This document shows positions 13,706-24,900 of a DNA stretch of 64,000 nt, one piece after another. Made by a program: the position numbers and the translations under genes. The notes beneath the pieces were generated by a model. That model was given only the letters and a program-made list of their open reading frames with translations. It was not told the origin of the DNA and made no database searches. Position 1 is the first letter of the stretch. The number at the start of each line of letters is the position of its first letter. Source of the DNA: Urechis unicinctus (taxonomy: Eukaryota; Annelida; Polychaeta; Xenopneusta; Urechidae); the NCBI GenBank assembly GCA_034190875.2, contig CM067343.1, forward strand, positions 23,362,861 to 23,426,860, given 5' to 3'.

Positions 13706-13860
13706 CAAAGTGGGGTCACTCGTAGATCCAGTAGAGGTCACGGTAATATTCACAGGTCATTGAAATTAAGTGGAATCACTGAGGGGGGTTAAAGCCGAAA
13801 GGAGTTGTTACTGGGATTAGGTTGATGTCATGGCAAGTATTAGAGGAGATCATTATCAAC
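13706..13860 (+). repeat. Degenerate short tandem repeat with GGTCA/ATCA cores
   Basis: Successive pieces near 13,711, 13,735, 13,755, 13,773, 13,825 and 13,847 carry variants of GTGGGGTCACT, AGAGGTCACGG, ACAGGTCATTG, GTGGAATCACTG, TTGATGTCATGG and AGGAGATCATT, spaced about 16-28 bases apart. This looks like a decayed minisatellite. AGGTCA is also the nuclear-receptor half-site, so clustered binding sites are an alternative reading, though spacing is irregular. Confidence 0.4.
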
Positions 13861-14840
13861 TGCCGCACCGATCAACCTGGCCAAATAAACCCTCATTAAC
13901 AGCAACAGTAGGTCACAAAATGACGTAACCAAATTAAGTTGAACAATTGATTGTCTTCTAGGTTTTGGCATGGATACGTTAGTACACTAGTCCTGATATT
14001 TAAACACAATCAAGACGCCCTTAATGTACCTGTATAGATTTACGGTATCATCCAGTCAATATCCTCCGCACTATCTGCCTCCTAGACTGTCACAGTAGAT
14101 AAAATACGAAATATGCTAACTTAGATTACTGCATATACTATATGCATTTATAGAGGATATAGTGCTCACTTTAATTAGAACGATGCTAAAACACTTCATG
14201 CAGCTTCTGTTTTTTTGCATTGACCCAAATGCATTTCATGCTGATCTTAACACCAATAAATCGATTGCAAAAGCTATTACTGAGATAAATTAATATTTAA
14301 AGGCAATGTGATTGGCACAATATTTGTGTGTAATCGTATATGCATATTTAACCTCGATCCATTTTAATTGAATAGTCGGCGTCAGGTACACAAATACCTC
14401 TTTTAATGAACTTTGTTGTGTACACCGACAATCCGTTAATCAAGATTTAGCCCTATCCTACGGTGTGCTATTTGATAAATATTTTTATAAATGAACCTAC
14501 ATTAATTGCATTATGCTTCTACAGAATACACCATCTGAATCGCATTGAAACGATCAACCAGAACCCATTACGAATTAACTTTAACCCCAACAAATCAAGA
14601 TAAGTTTTAAATACTCCCAACTGGTGCTAACGTAATTAATCGGTAGTGATGCGATTCATATCATTCATTCATACGGAATACGCGCGCCACACAAACTCCG
14701 TTGCTATCATGTCTCACAGGCTGAATTCATATTTTATCACGTACTTTTCCATGAACGGTTAATTAGGGTCTCTGGGATTTTTTCATAATTCTGTTCACAT
14801 CTTCTTGACTCTGACTAAGATTTATATGGTTTATAATTAT
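13861..14840. other. Non-coding stretch, nothing recognised
   Basis: AT-rich, with stops in all frames. It lies just outside module X. I could not align it with the matching flank of the inverted X copy (39,700-40,400), which places the X edge near 14,845-14,865. Confidence 0.4.
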
Positions 14841-15269
14841 GTCTTTGAAATTCGCTTGCATGTTGCAGGCAGTTAAGGACGCTTATCGCAAAGCAGGTAA
14901 TTCACTGCATTACACCCACTGCATTTATATATTGGTCCCCATCTTTAATCTAGTTTTTTTTGGGTCATTTATTAAGATTGTGCAGATAGACACGTACTGG
15001 ATGGCACCGTCGCTTGGCCATATCTTGATACCTTTCAAAATCAATCATTGTACTATGCATAATGTGAATATACACATAAAGTTACAAAAAGAGGACATTC
15101 ATATATTGTTTAGCATGTAACCATGTAACAACATAAAGCAGGTTTTATAATAAAATATTAATAAATTTATGGTAGGTTTGTTTTATTGATTATTATCAGA
15201 GCGATGTACTAGACTGTGGTCGAGCAGCGAAATTGTATGAAATAAGAGGCTAGTTCGTAAGAAAAGGGT

Positions 15270-16190
15270 CGGTCCTGTTTGATCGACTTTTTTATTCATT
15301 GCAAGCTACACATGTATTGGTGTTATAAGAACGTAAAGTAATGATTTCGATACCTTTGAATTCATCTCGAAACACATTAAAAACATGTGGTGCTTACAGA
15401 GTAAAATTAATTTATGCTGTTGAAGACATGACTGCTTCCTCTAATTTGGCATACAAAGTCGCGCTCGTCAGCACCCAATCAGTAGATGAATGCCGTCATT
15501 CAATTGCACCTGTTCTATTGTGGCGCTTTTGCAATACCGACACAGACAAGCTTCAACCACCTGTAAGCTGGGTATCGACCTAAATCAAAATGGCCACTAT
15601 ACTGACAATATCATGACATCTGTCATTGCATTAATAGCTCACTTATTTTGCATTTATAACGTCCTGCAATTGATAGAAGTTGATTGGTTTGTGACGCACT
15701 GTAATTGACTATGATGTATGCCTGTGTTGACAATATAAAAACCATACAAAAAACATGCATGGGTTCCACATATGACAAATTATATGATAATAGGGATCTG
15801 AATTGAAATGGATCTATGATTAATTGTATCAGTTTAGAATGAACAGCCGGATGAATCATCTACAAATCGACCCACTAATTCTTCTGCAGTCGAATGATAA
15901 AAAACGCAACGTGAAATGCAAGCACAAACTTGAAAACGAGCATAATAACTCCGATAGGCGAAACGCTAGATTTAGCAGCCCATTTGTTGTCATTAATCCA
16001 TCGACAAACTCGTCTGGCTGTGAGAAAAGACGTATAAATGCCTTAATTATCAGTAAGGTTTGATCAATAATTGATCAAGAGAGAAGTTGATTTTTATTTA
16101 TGTTATTTGCTGAGTTGCACACATAGTGTTGGACATAGACAAAAGTTAGCTTTTTTATAGAAATTGCTGGTTCAAATGCTTATGTTTCTT
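15270..16190. other. Segment present only in X copy 1
   Basis: The X alignment stops near 15,255 and resumes at the minisatellite at about 16,195, whereas copy 2 goes from 39,290 to 39,225 almost directly. Either about 0.9 kb was inserted here or it was lost from copy 2. No terminal inverted repeats, target duplication or coding motif were found in it. Confidence 0.5.
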
Positions 16191-16198
16191 TTCGTGTT

Positions 16199-16393
16199 AG
16201 GAGCAATCAACATCTCCGCCAGAAGAAATTAACACCCCTATCAGGAGCAATCAACATCCCTATCAGGAGCAATCAACATCCCTGTCAGGAGCAATCAACA
16301 CCGTTTTCAGGAGCAACTAAGAACCCTGTCTGGGACAGTCAACACCGTTGTCAGGATCAATCAACACTCCGTCAGGAGCAATCATCAAACTGA
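16199..16393 (+). repeat. 22-bp minisatellite, about 9 units
   Basis: Units read like AGGAGCAATCAACATCCCTGTC with drift; most are 22 bp, starting at 16,199, 16,221, 16,243 and so on. An inverted version of the array lies at 39,085-39,221 at the matching place in module X copy 2, so the array predates the duplication. Confidence 0.9.
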
Positions 16394-17858
16394 CATATTG
16401 TCTTTGGTCATGGAAAATACAACGAACGAATGTGCTGGACGTATGTATAAGCTTGTTGTCTGACATTCACTGGTAGGTCGTGATTGACACAATTGTAAAA
16501 CACATGATTTAGGATGTAATATATGCAATAATAATTCAGCTTGTCTCACCTGCGAATATTTGTAATATGCGAAAGGCCCATTGTTACAGACTTTTACTAG
16601 CATCTCATCAACAGATTCATTCGTAGCGATATTGCAATATATCGCGTAATATCAAATGATGAGTCGTTGAACCTGCAAGTAACAGGAAGAAGAATCAATG
16701 TATGTTGTCCATACTCTGATACAAATGCGTAATAGGCATACACACCCACATAATATCGGCAAAATCAGCAAAGTCCTTTCAGGCAAAACATTAAGCAATA
16801 CACACAGATCGACATCGATATCGAGCTGTGTGCCTGGTCTATTCGTTAATTAGCACATTTCGGTTATTGACACATGTAATGCGGTAAGCAGATCACAGAT
16901 ATTGCCAATGTTATCGCATTAACATGCTTTGTCATCAGGCAGCTTATCTGGAGTGGGGTGTGTGCGGTCTACTTGGCATATATAGTAATCTTTTATAAGT
17001 GAAACGTGCAAGATTATATTGTTACTTGCTTGGCCCTACGAATGTCTAAGTTCATTCTCAAGCTCTGAGGATCTTACTGCTCACAATGTATTAAGAAGCG
17101 GTGTTCATTATAAAACCGTTAGTTTCCTTTCAAACCTCATTTATGAACTATTTGCATACTCACCGACTCTTGTTAGGTTATGCCTCGTCCCATTGGAAGT
17201 GATATTCAGAAATTGTGTAACAAAATTCGATTAAACATGGGTATCACGCGAGGCTCAATAATTTCGATCATGTCTAAATCAGATGTATCCAGCAGAAGGC
17301 AATGCCTGCTTGCTGGACTTAACTTTTTGTGTCATCTGTACTGACCATATCTTACAATCATAAGGAACGGATTGTTGGAGGGATTTCAGCTGAGACAGAT
17401 TAGCTTTATTGAACCGGTTGTCGGAAGAATTGTGACAATATACATGCGATGGTGTTAAGCAATATGAAGTTTGATGATAGCTAGATGAGGACATTACAGA
17501 TGCGCAATCATCGGCTTTACGCCTTATTAACTACACTCATGCGTACTCTGAGAGTAGGCTTTTCTAAAAGATTTATTCTTAACAAGAGCTCTTTACATAA
17601 TTAGGAGCGGAAATACGTTCACGTCGGGCATCGATGCTTTCAACAGATTGATATGACACTAGCTATCCTCGCAAAGCGGGAAGCGAATTCCGATTCTGCG
17701 CAACACGTACTTTTAGTGGTGAATTCCATCCGGTGAGGGCCATTGAAGTAGGCAGCTGTAGAGAAGCCAATATCCGGTCAACTTATTGTGAGCTCGAGCA
17801 AAGTGAACTTGTGTTAACTGTAATATGCTGTCTCCTTATAATGATAGTTAGCGCGAAC

Positions 17859-18221
17859 CTATGTTAAGTAAGGTATCTGCATGGGACTTGTAAATATGAG
17901 AGGTATAAGCTTAATCCTCCACTCGGCCTCAGCTGCTTGTGATGATGGTTTCATCTTTAGAAGATCTCGGTGATTTTTCTTTTTTTCTACGCCTGTGATT
18001 TTGAGACGAGTTTTAGTGTTCTTTCTTGTTGTTTCCTTGGATCCATTTATCGATGCCAAATGGGAAATAAGAGGTGCTTCTTGTGCTGTTTCTTGGTGAT
18101 ATATCAACACGGTTGCAGTTATCGCACGGCAAACAGTGCGTTTGATGCTATATGGGAAAAAAGACCGAGCTTTTACTCGAGCTCTGATTAGCTGAGAGTA
18201 GGGTGCCATGCGATAAGTCAA
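17859..18221 (-). CDS. 120-codon open frame between modules X and Y, unrecognised
   Basis: A Lys/Arg/Thr-rich frame from an ATG at 18,221 with pieces such as KARSFFPYSIKRTVCRA, HLASINGSKETTRKNTK and KMKPSSQAAEAEWRIKLIPL. The basic central part and ordinary residue mix look more protein-like than most frames here. I recognise no domain. It sits where X ends and Y begins; at the matching place in the other arm lies a gag-bearing retroelement fossil. It may be an old coding fragment of a mobile element, a host exon, or chance. Confidence 0.25.
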   Translation of the reverse strand: MTYRMAPYSQLIRARVKARSFFPYSIKRTVCRAITATVLIYHQETAQEAPLISHLASINGSKETTRKNTKTRLKITGVEKKKNHRDLLKMKPSSQAAEAEWRIKLIPLIFTSPMQIPYLT

Positions 18222-19201
18222 TATAGCATACTTGCAGCAATTGCCGTCCTTTTAATAGTATTGACAACAGAGCATCATCTTATGTGCTACTCTTTGAACA
18301 ATATTTTCTGCACATAATTCCTATCACGGAACAAGAATATTTTACATTTCATCCAAAAGAAGACTTTTCGTTATTTTTGGCCGACACTTTGTACAATATA
18401 GGATATTGGTTAGTTAATTATTGTTTTTCAAATTGTGTGGATGTTACTAATGATATTGCCAAGCCAAAAAAGAGAGACATTGGCTAGGGGCATATATAAC
18501 GCAAACATTTACATTTCTATCACGCATTGTCGATAAAGAGAACAGTCACCATTAACGAATCCTCGCATGTAATACCATGCAATATGCATGCAAATAGTCT
18601 GGTTGATCGTTCATCAAGCTAAATGTATCCCTGTGAAGTGAGTACTAATGGTCAATACATTCCTCGTCTAACAAGAACAAGGATCCCTGACGAGGTCCAC
18701 ATCGGTTATGCTGATATGTCATTTTAGTGACAGACGCTAGAGTAGATACAATCATGTCATGCATGATAATCCCGCTTCTGCCAAATATTACTTTGAGCTT
18801 AGGTTACAAACTATGCGTTGTGTTAGTCTTAACCATGGGAAAGGTGCGTTTGATAAGACCTCATATGTCATCTTACATCCTTTTTCTGAGTAACCACGTA
18901 TGCAGCAAATGTTGAGAGGAAACTACCATTACAAAGCACTCGGCACTTCAGTGCTGTCTTCAATCAATTAAAAAAGGTGAGTGTTGGCACAAATACATTT
19001 GCTATCCTTACAAACGTTGCTAAGACATTGAACGATTATGCTTTTATTTTGTATTCAATTATATATTAAATCATAACATTCCTGAATTGCATATTGCAAC
19101 TCTGACCGCAATAATATTATCAATCGGGCCATCTGCGAACAGATTACTTCAAAATACATGCTTAATTGAACGATGTTTTTCATCTCATGTTCTACGAATG
19201 C

Positions 19202-19218
19202 ATAGCCACTGTGGCTAT
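19202..19218. repeat. Perfect 17-bp palindrome in Y copy 1
   Basis: ATAGCCACTGTGGCTAT, two 8-bp arms around one base. The same palindrome is at 30,832-30,848 in Y copy 2, and its core (AGCCACAGTGGCT) is also at 2,072-2,084 outside any module. Confidence 0.85.
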
Positions 19219-21210
19219 AATAATGTTGATAAATTTTCGAACGAATAATTGAATGTTATAGCAAACTTGGTTGAACGTAAATGGGTGATATAGAAGTAAA
19301 TAACCTCTCCTTGTATGATTTGGGACACAAGAGCGTCAGTGTAAAAGTTTGCTGAACATTTAATATTTTTGTGACGTGTATCGGATTTTAACGCCAATAT
19401 TCCAGTTCTAAAGTGCAATGAAACAGTTTATACGCATATAGAGAAAGCACATTGAATATGAGTGGCTGATCTTTGTGAAAAATTTGGGCTAGTTTGAACC
19501 CGACTTTATCTTTGTTGCGCGATTTTACTGTTAACGAGTGGATATATTAACATAGGGCAATGTGCGTATTCGTTTCACAGGTTCGTGGCTGATACAGTCC
19601 GATCAATGAATGTGCAGGTTCGCATGTGATCAATTTTATTCTCATCTATTAGGAGCTAGGTAGGCTGACGAGATTTGCAACTTGCGATATAAATTATCAT
19701 TGCGTAAGCCACCATTAGAGGATATTGATTATTAATAATGTACAGCCCGCCAGGCAAAATTTCGCGCCTAATGTACATCTTGTGGCTAATCATGTGACTG
19801 ATCGCGTTTAGGTTGCATCATTTCAATGTGATGCTCGGTATATTTATAGTGTGGTATAGATTAAATGATCATTTGATGAGATGTACAATGCTGATGCGGT
19901 TAATATATTATTAATATTCTTAATGCATTGTTTTGCAAAATGTCACACTTTTAAACAAACGTACTCATGATGTGAATTTCCGTCGTTCTACATTATACGT
20001 GTAAATTTTGCAGCGTGATTTGCTGCTGGTATTTTTACAATCGTCACCGACTGCCCGGAAGGATGTTGCCCTAATGATAGCTCCAATGATGTACTGGTTG
20101 AAAGGTACCCCAAAGTTAATCAAGTAACGTCAACACAACCCGTTATCATCGCCTTATTATGCAACATCATTCATGCGAGCCATGTCGATATGTAAAAGGT
20201 ATGTGACGAAAAATGTTATGCAAGCATGTACTGCGGTCGTGAAGCATCATGACGCTGCACATTAACATTAGCATATTCTTCATGAAGCATTTTATCTAGC
20301 TATTTGCTGCAGGCATACCATCCGGCATATCTTCGAGACGTACTGGCGCTGTTTGGTACGGGTTGCAAACAATAACGATTGGCGTTGCAGATAATTTATC
20401 TCTAAATGTAACAATATCTCAGTACATGGGCTTACAGCATTGTTTAGTCCAATCAAATTTTTGCCCATGTAATCCGCTATCACAAGCCATACCCCTGATT
20501 GTCAAAATTGGCTAAAGTTAGAAAAGGAATTCACAGCCATCGACATCCTTTAATTGCTGTCTGAATCACTTAGACGATGTAATGTCTGGGACCTGTAGTA
20601 AAAGCTTAGGTTTTCTCGATTTTATATGGACTTCTTTCCGTCCAATTCATTGTTTTGTTTTACTCTTAACCTATTTAAGGGATATCTGTAGATCTTCAAA
20701 GCCGTGCGTTATACTATTTAAGTTGTACGCATCTATCATTACCAAGTGTCCCGATAAGTATGTCATCCTGCACTAGGTGGACTTGACAGGATATAGTGGC
20801 GCATTGATTGATAGCCGGGGGTATTCGTTTGATTCAACGCTCTATATATTGTATGTTACAGCCAAGCAGTCATGTTTAATTTAGTTCCCCATGGTAAAAC
20901 CAACACAAAGACTCTAGCTTCCAATTGTGGTTTGTCACGGTCGTTTCAGCTAGGAAACTAAACCCTTTATTGCGATTGCACCTTACGATGAACGCACATC
21001 TTTCTACGTACAGCGTGGAACTTTTTTGTTAAAAAATAGGTATTCGCAATGGAAACTGCAAACTGAATGCAAATGCAAACTGAATGGATGATTTGTCAAA
21101 GTAACAGCTTGTTACTACCCTCATTCCCCTTTCACAAACATCACTTACTTCAATAATTGATACTCACATTATATAGTATTCAAGGCAAACTATTGATCCA
21201 AGGGAAATAA

Positions 21211-21238
21211 GGGTGGGGGTTGGGGGGGGGTGTTTGGG
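21211..21238 (+). repeat. G-run cluster, G-quadruplex-type motif
   Basis: Reads G3-T-G5-TT-G9-TGTTT-G3, four or more runs of at least three G with short loops, which fits the standard quadruplex pattern. C-rich counterparts lie at the same place in Y copy 2 (28,589-28,601) and Y copy 4 (41,482-41,514). Tract length varies between copies. Confidence 0.85.
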
Positions 21239-23189
21239 TGGCGCACGTATGCATCCCGCAGATTGAGGGCTGTGAGTCCTGCAAATACCGAATGACAATA
21301 TGCGATTCCAATATCCGCTGAATGCTTATAACAATGAGCTTTGATGCCGGGCGTGTTGGCGCCTGTTTAATTTTATCACAATATTTGCGATATCTGGTAT
21401 CATTATTACACGCCGTCGATTATGAGCCAAATCATTACGTCTGATTGATAGCTTATTAACATTCATTTAAGCATGTACAGTGTAGCCGAATGATCAATAT
21501 ATCCTCCACTTAAATGAAACAACGCATGATTCATCTTCAACTTAATATGAGGAATTGGGCAGCATCTTGACATCATATTTTGTTCTTGCATCACTTTTTG
21601 TGTGTTGTGTCAAAGAAAACTGTATGTACAAAAACCCTATTCGCCGATCAAGTCATACCAGGTTATATTTCAAATGAATAGTCAAAGTGTTAATCTTTTT
21701 GAAGGCCGTGAGAGTGATACTACTTTATACATTTGACGAATTCATAACATTGGCACTTACATCGTATGCTATATCGGGTCCATGAATTAAAGCGCAGTGA
21801 GTTCAATTATAACTAAATTGTAAATTAGATATTAAAGACAACAGACAAGGGATAGACGACGTATTGCTATAACACATGGTGCTTTGAGCCAATGTAAGGC
21901 TTTAGTTTGCTCTGGTAAATATTAAGTTGGTGCACATGTAAATGAGCTCCGTCAACCGGCTGGGGAATTAAATCTGTACACTAGAACAAAGCACGCTCAT
22001 GCTTTAATTCAAGCAACTAGGGTCATCCATCATGTCTCTATATAATAACTACAGGTAATCTAGATCAATGGCTATACGGTTTTGGTTCTATGCTTGGTCG
22101 ATTCTGGAGATTATCCTTGAATAATATACCCAGTGTAAAGTAGACAATGTACTGAAAATGATATATTTGTGCGACCTTGGGATGAATACCAATTAGCCGT
22201 TGTGGGTGATTATGCTGATTAAGTTATCAAATGAAAACCAATATGCATCACTGGAATCCGGCGCTGCGTAGCTGCATCCGATTTAATCAGCTTTTACAGA
22301 TCTACATCAAAGCAAAGGTTTGTCGCCATAATGCGCGTTACAACAGTTTGTGTTTGTACATTCGGCTATGATTGTTTATTTGTAAGCCTATCTGTTCTAT
22401 GGTGGCAAGGCATAATAGCATAAAATATATGTTATTATGATGATTAGCCATTCCAGTATAATACATCAAAAGGCAACAATAAAACCCGATCCAAGGATGT
22501 ACGAGACGACGAATACATATCTCGCGCTGAGTACTGACGATTTGCACCTTGATATCATGACTATCATTCTTGACGCAAATCCCAAAATTCAGTAAATCTG
22601 TCAGTGAAAGCCACAATTTACACCTTAAAGTAGGTCCACGCAAAGCAAATATGAAAATGCCGATTATTGAAAGTAATTATTTAACGACCGACGAATGGTC
22701 GAGTTTTTCCCTTTATAGAGGCAATATTAAAACCTTCTGCATCCTTCCTTTCAGCCAGAAGGTTTCATTACATGTTACGCAATGATTCTACGCCATGCCT
22801 TGGAGTGTGTAAGCAGCTGCGTTACACTACTCCCTTCTGTTCCGCTTTTTTCTTAATAGCAATATTCCTAAAAAAGACAGTCGACTGTCTCATGATGCCT
22901 GAAATGTATTTGCACTTCGAAATAGCATTCTTTGCCCCCACTTTATCATTTTGCGACTTGTTTTTAAAAAAACCACTCTTATAGAGTAGTATCAACGATT
23001 GCAAGGTTAACTTTTGTCTGGTACAAATTGACAAAGCCACTTTTAAATTAAAAATATTCGACAAGAAAGCAAATCTTCAAGTGATAATTTATTGCTTTTT
23101 AAGAGAACGTAGGGACCCCTGTTTACCGTCAGTAATATCACTGGGTCGCTTAGGCAATTATGTCTGGAGCCTATTGAGGCCCGCAACGT

Positions 23190-23462
23190 TTGGAGACACC
23201 CATAATTAACGCAATTGCTTTCAATTATTCTGGTTTGAATCAATTGATCAAGCCACTGTCTGGGGAGATCCGCTTAATAACGTTAATGCTATGGGCTGAA
23301 GCTTCAATTAACTCTTGGCCAAACCATTTGAAAACATACATAAGCCCTTTAGCAATCGTACTTATCTGTACTTCCTTTATTACCCATGGCTTTGTCTCAA
23401 ACCCTTTACAATCTGGCGTAAAACGGGCGAGGCTATTGGGTAATTGGAGATGGTACGCCTGA
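23190..23462 (+). other. Open frame shared by both Z copies, unrecognised
   Basis: A 90-codon frame with a counterpart of 103 codons at 46,106-46,417. Shared pieces include AIAFNY, EIRLI, MLWAEASINSWPNHLKTYIS, FxTHGFVSN. Bases 23,286-23,351 are identical to 46,250-46,315 (66 of 66), well above the surroundings. The opposite strand is open too, so coding is not established. No family recognised. Confidence 0.3.
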
Positions 23463-24249
23463 CACAGATTGCTTTCAATCATATCTGACGCACTGGGGAT
23501 GGTTAATGGCATTCTGTCAAATCTTTCAGTACAGACATTTTATCTCACGGAGCTGCTAGTAAGCAGATTTTCCAATCTTTCATGCGTTAAGGATAGGATT
23601 TTGAACGAGGTCTTCGTTCAGGGATAATCATACACATATGTTAAAAGTGTGTGATCACGAACAACAAATGGCTGCAGTATACAACCATAAAATATGATTA
23701 TATATGCCGAGTAACGGGTTTGTGTGATGGGAGCAAATAATTAAAAAAATAAGTTGTATTAACCTACACAAATACCTATGGCCTAAACGGTTTTTTCGCC
23801 CTTGTCTCCTATTATCATACGATCTGGAACGGCCATAATTGTCAACCGTAGGGATATTTTGGTCAAGGTATGGACGTACATTAACAAACCGTCGTTACTT
23901 GATTTACCCATATATTAATGTTACAAAGAAAGGCTCACATGTATTGCCTTCCTTAGGGGGTTATACGTGAGGTAATATTATTTAGAAGACTGAATGTGGA
24001 CATCAATTGTTTCAGCATAATTGCGTCAAGATAGAACAGCATCAATACCGGGCCTAATGACTAATCCTCCAGCCTGAGGCAAGACATGCTGTCGACCAAC
24101 TGCAAACGTAATTTGAAACCGCACCCCTCTGCAAGTTACGGTCTTCTAGATTTGATTGAGATGTCCAAAGGTATTTATGGTAGTTTCCGGTCAGATCGCC
24201 CATATCCGGGCACACATGATTTGAATTGTAACACCTGATAATATTACCA

Positions 24250-24900
24250 CATGTGATGCTTTTTATTGCATCATCAACAAATGCCGTCGTTTGTGGCAAG
24301 TTGAGGGCCCTGCATATAAACGTATGTGTGCAGCGCAATTTGAAGAGCATATAGATCAGTAGTAAGTTGCTGTTTCATTTTAGGGATATACTGTCTTAGA
24401 CAAAATAGGACTTTGTTTGAAGCCAGGCAGGGCATGCTGGTTTTAGAGTGTGATGGGCACGTGTTTTATCGGTGCAAGAAGAGCTTCGTGCCGGCGGCAT
24501 GGGCTGAGCAGCCCGATAAGGGCAATGGGTTAGTGTCTTGTGTGGGCTGGCACATATTGGGGGATGCCCAAACATCACAACCACCCTCATTCATCGCCAT
24601 CGCGATAGCACCACGGTGTTGAAGCGAACGTAAATCCCTGTTATTACTATTACCATAACCATCAACTTAACCATCTTGAGTTACCAGTAACATCTTCAAT
24701 ATAGTCTATTAAGGAGATGCCAAGCATAGTGATCACATAATTACTCACATACATGTGTGTCAACTCAGAGAGGATAGCGACCCTAAGCTATTTTGTTGAA
24801 AATGATTGCGATGAACGTTATATAGTGCAATGCGAACACATATATTATATTGATTATGTTATTGTTTACTTGTTGTTTGTATTTTTGTCGCTGCAGGTAT
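24250..24900. mobile_element. Segment unique to Z copy 1, holding a FLYWCH-like remnant
   Basis: Z copy 2 passes from ...gttaccaca straight to gaatgttttat (47,175-47,190), while copy 1 has about 650 bp between the same two points. The segment is GC-richer than its flanks at 24,410-24,640. It is either an insertion in copy 1 or a loss from copy 2. No clean terminal inverted repeat or target duplication was seen. Confidence 0.4.
24413..24622 (+). pseudogene. FLYWCH-type zinc finger remnant, possibly from a Mutator-like transposase
   Basis: A 69-codon frame reads LFEARQGMLVLECDGHVFYR, CKKS, then W near residue 31 and CVGWHI near residue 44. This follows the FLYWCH layout: (S/T)xxGxxxLxxDGxxFxRxxxx, W, then a Cys followed by a basic/His-Ile end. 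The final part in the neighbouring plus frame (24,569-24,610) reads PKHHNHPHSS; an HNHP motif just after the finger is typical of FLYWCH proteins, including many animal Mutator-like (MULE) transposases. The reading frame therefore shifts between finger and HNHP, and the Cys after W (WxC) is missing. No MULE transposase core is visible downstream. A host FLYWCH gene fragment is the alternative. Confidence 0.4.

Larger units (their letters stand above)
14845..17760 (+). repeat. Module X, copy 1 (arm of large inverted repeat)
   Basis: Runs collinear with the reverse complement of 37,920-39,700. Anchor pairs: gcttatcgcaaa (14,881) with 39,660; the stretch around tactatgcataatgtgaata (15,050-15,069) with 39,480-39,496; the 22-bp minisatellite (16,199) with 39,221; the region of gcttggccctacga (17,028-17,041) with 38,480-38,493; ccactaaaag-type sequence (17,714) with 37,946. 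Identity is about 75-80% by eye. Copy 1 holds roughly 0.9 kb (15,270-16,190) that copy 2 lacks. A 93-codon frame at 14,839-15,120 has a 95-codon counterpart in copy 2 (39,461-39,748, minus), with shared SLGHxLIxFxI and CTMHxVNIH, but no known protein family. Confidence 0.8.
18190..22460 (-). repeat. Module Y, copy 1 (inverted arm)
   Basis: The reverse complement runs collinear with 27,150-32,290. Anchor pairs: 22,440/27,170, 22,130/27,480, 21,215/28,595, 20,590/29,335, 19,210/30,840, 18,765/31,610, 18,530/31,850 and 18,220/32,135. Identity is about 80% or more by eye, with many small gaps. It keeps a piece (18,250-18,510) that copy 3 also has (33,555-33,765) and copy 2 lacks, and lacks about 0.25 kb (31,870-32,120) found in copies 2 and 3. 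Stops are dense. A 67-codon frame at 19,215-19,418 (minus) recurs in copy 2 at 30,632-30,835 (shared LKSDTRHxNIKC), but this may only reflect shared ancestry. Confidence 0.85.

Noticed and set aside
13733-13760. Nuclear-receptor direct-repeat element
   Set aside because: Half-site spacing is irregular and the flanks look like a decayed tandem repeat, so only the weaker repeat call is kept.
16199-16393. Possible CRISPR array
   Set aside because: The 22-bp units are contiguous without unique spacers, so it is a minisatellite; the context is also eukaryotic.
21211-21238. Telomere-like repeat
   Set aside because: The G runs are not organised in TTAGGG-type units.
18190-22460. Helitron
   Set aside because: I looked for a TC start, a CTRR end and a 3' hairpin at the Y edges and found no consistent set, and the inverted arrangement does not suit a Helitron.
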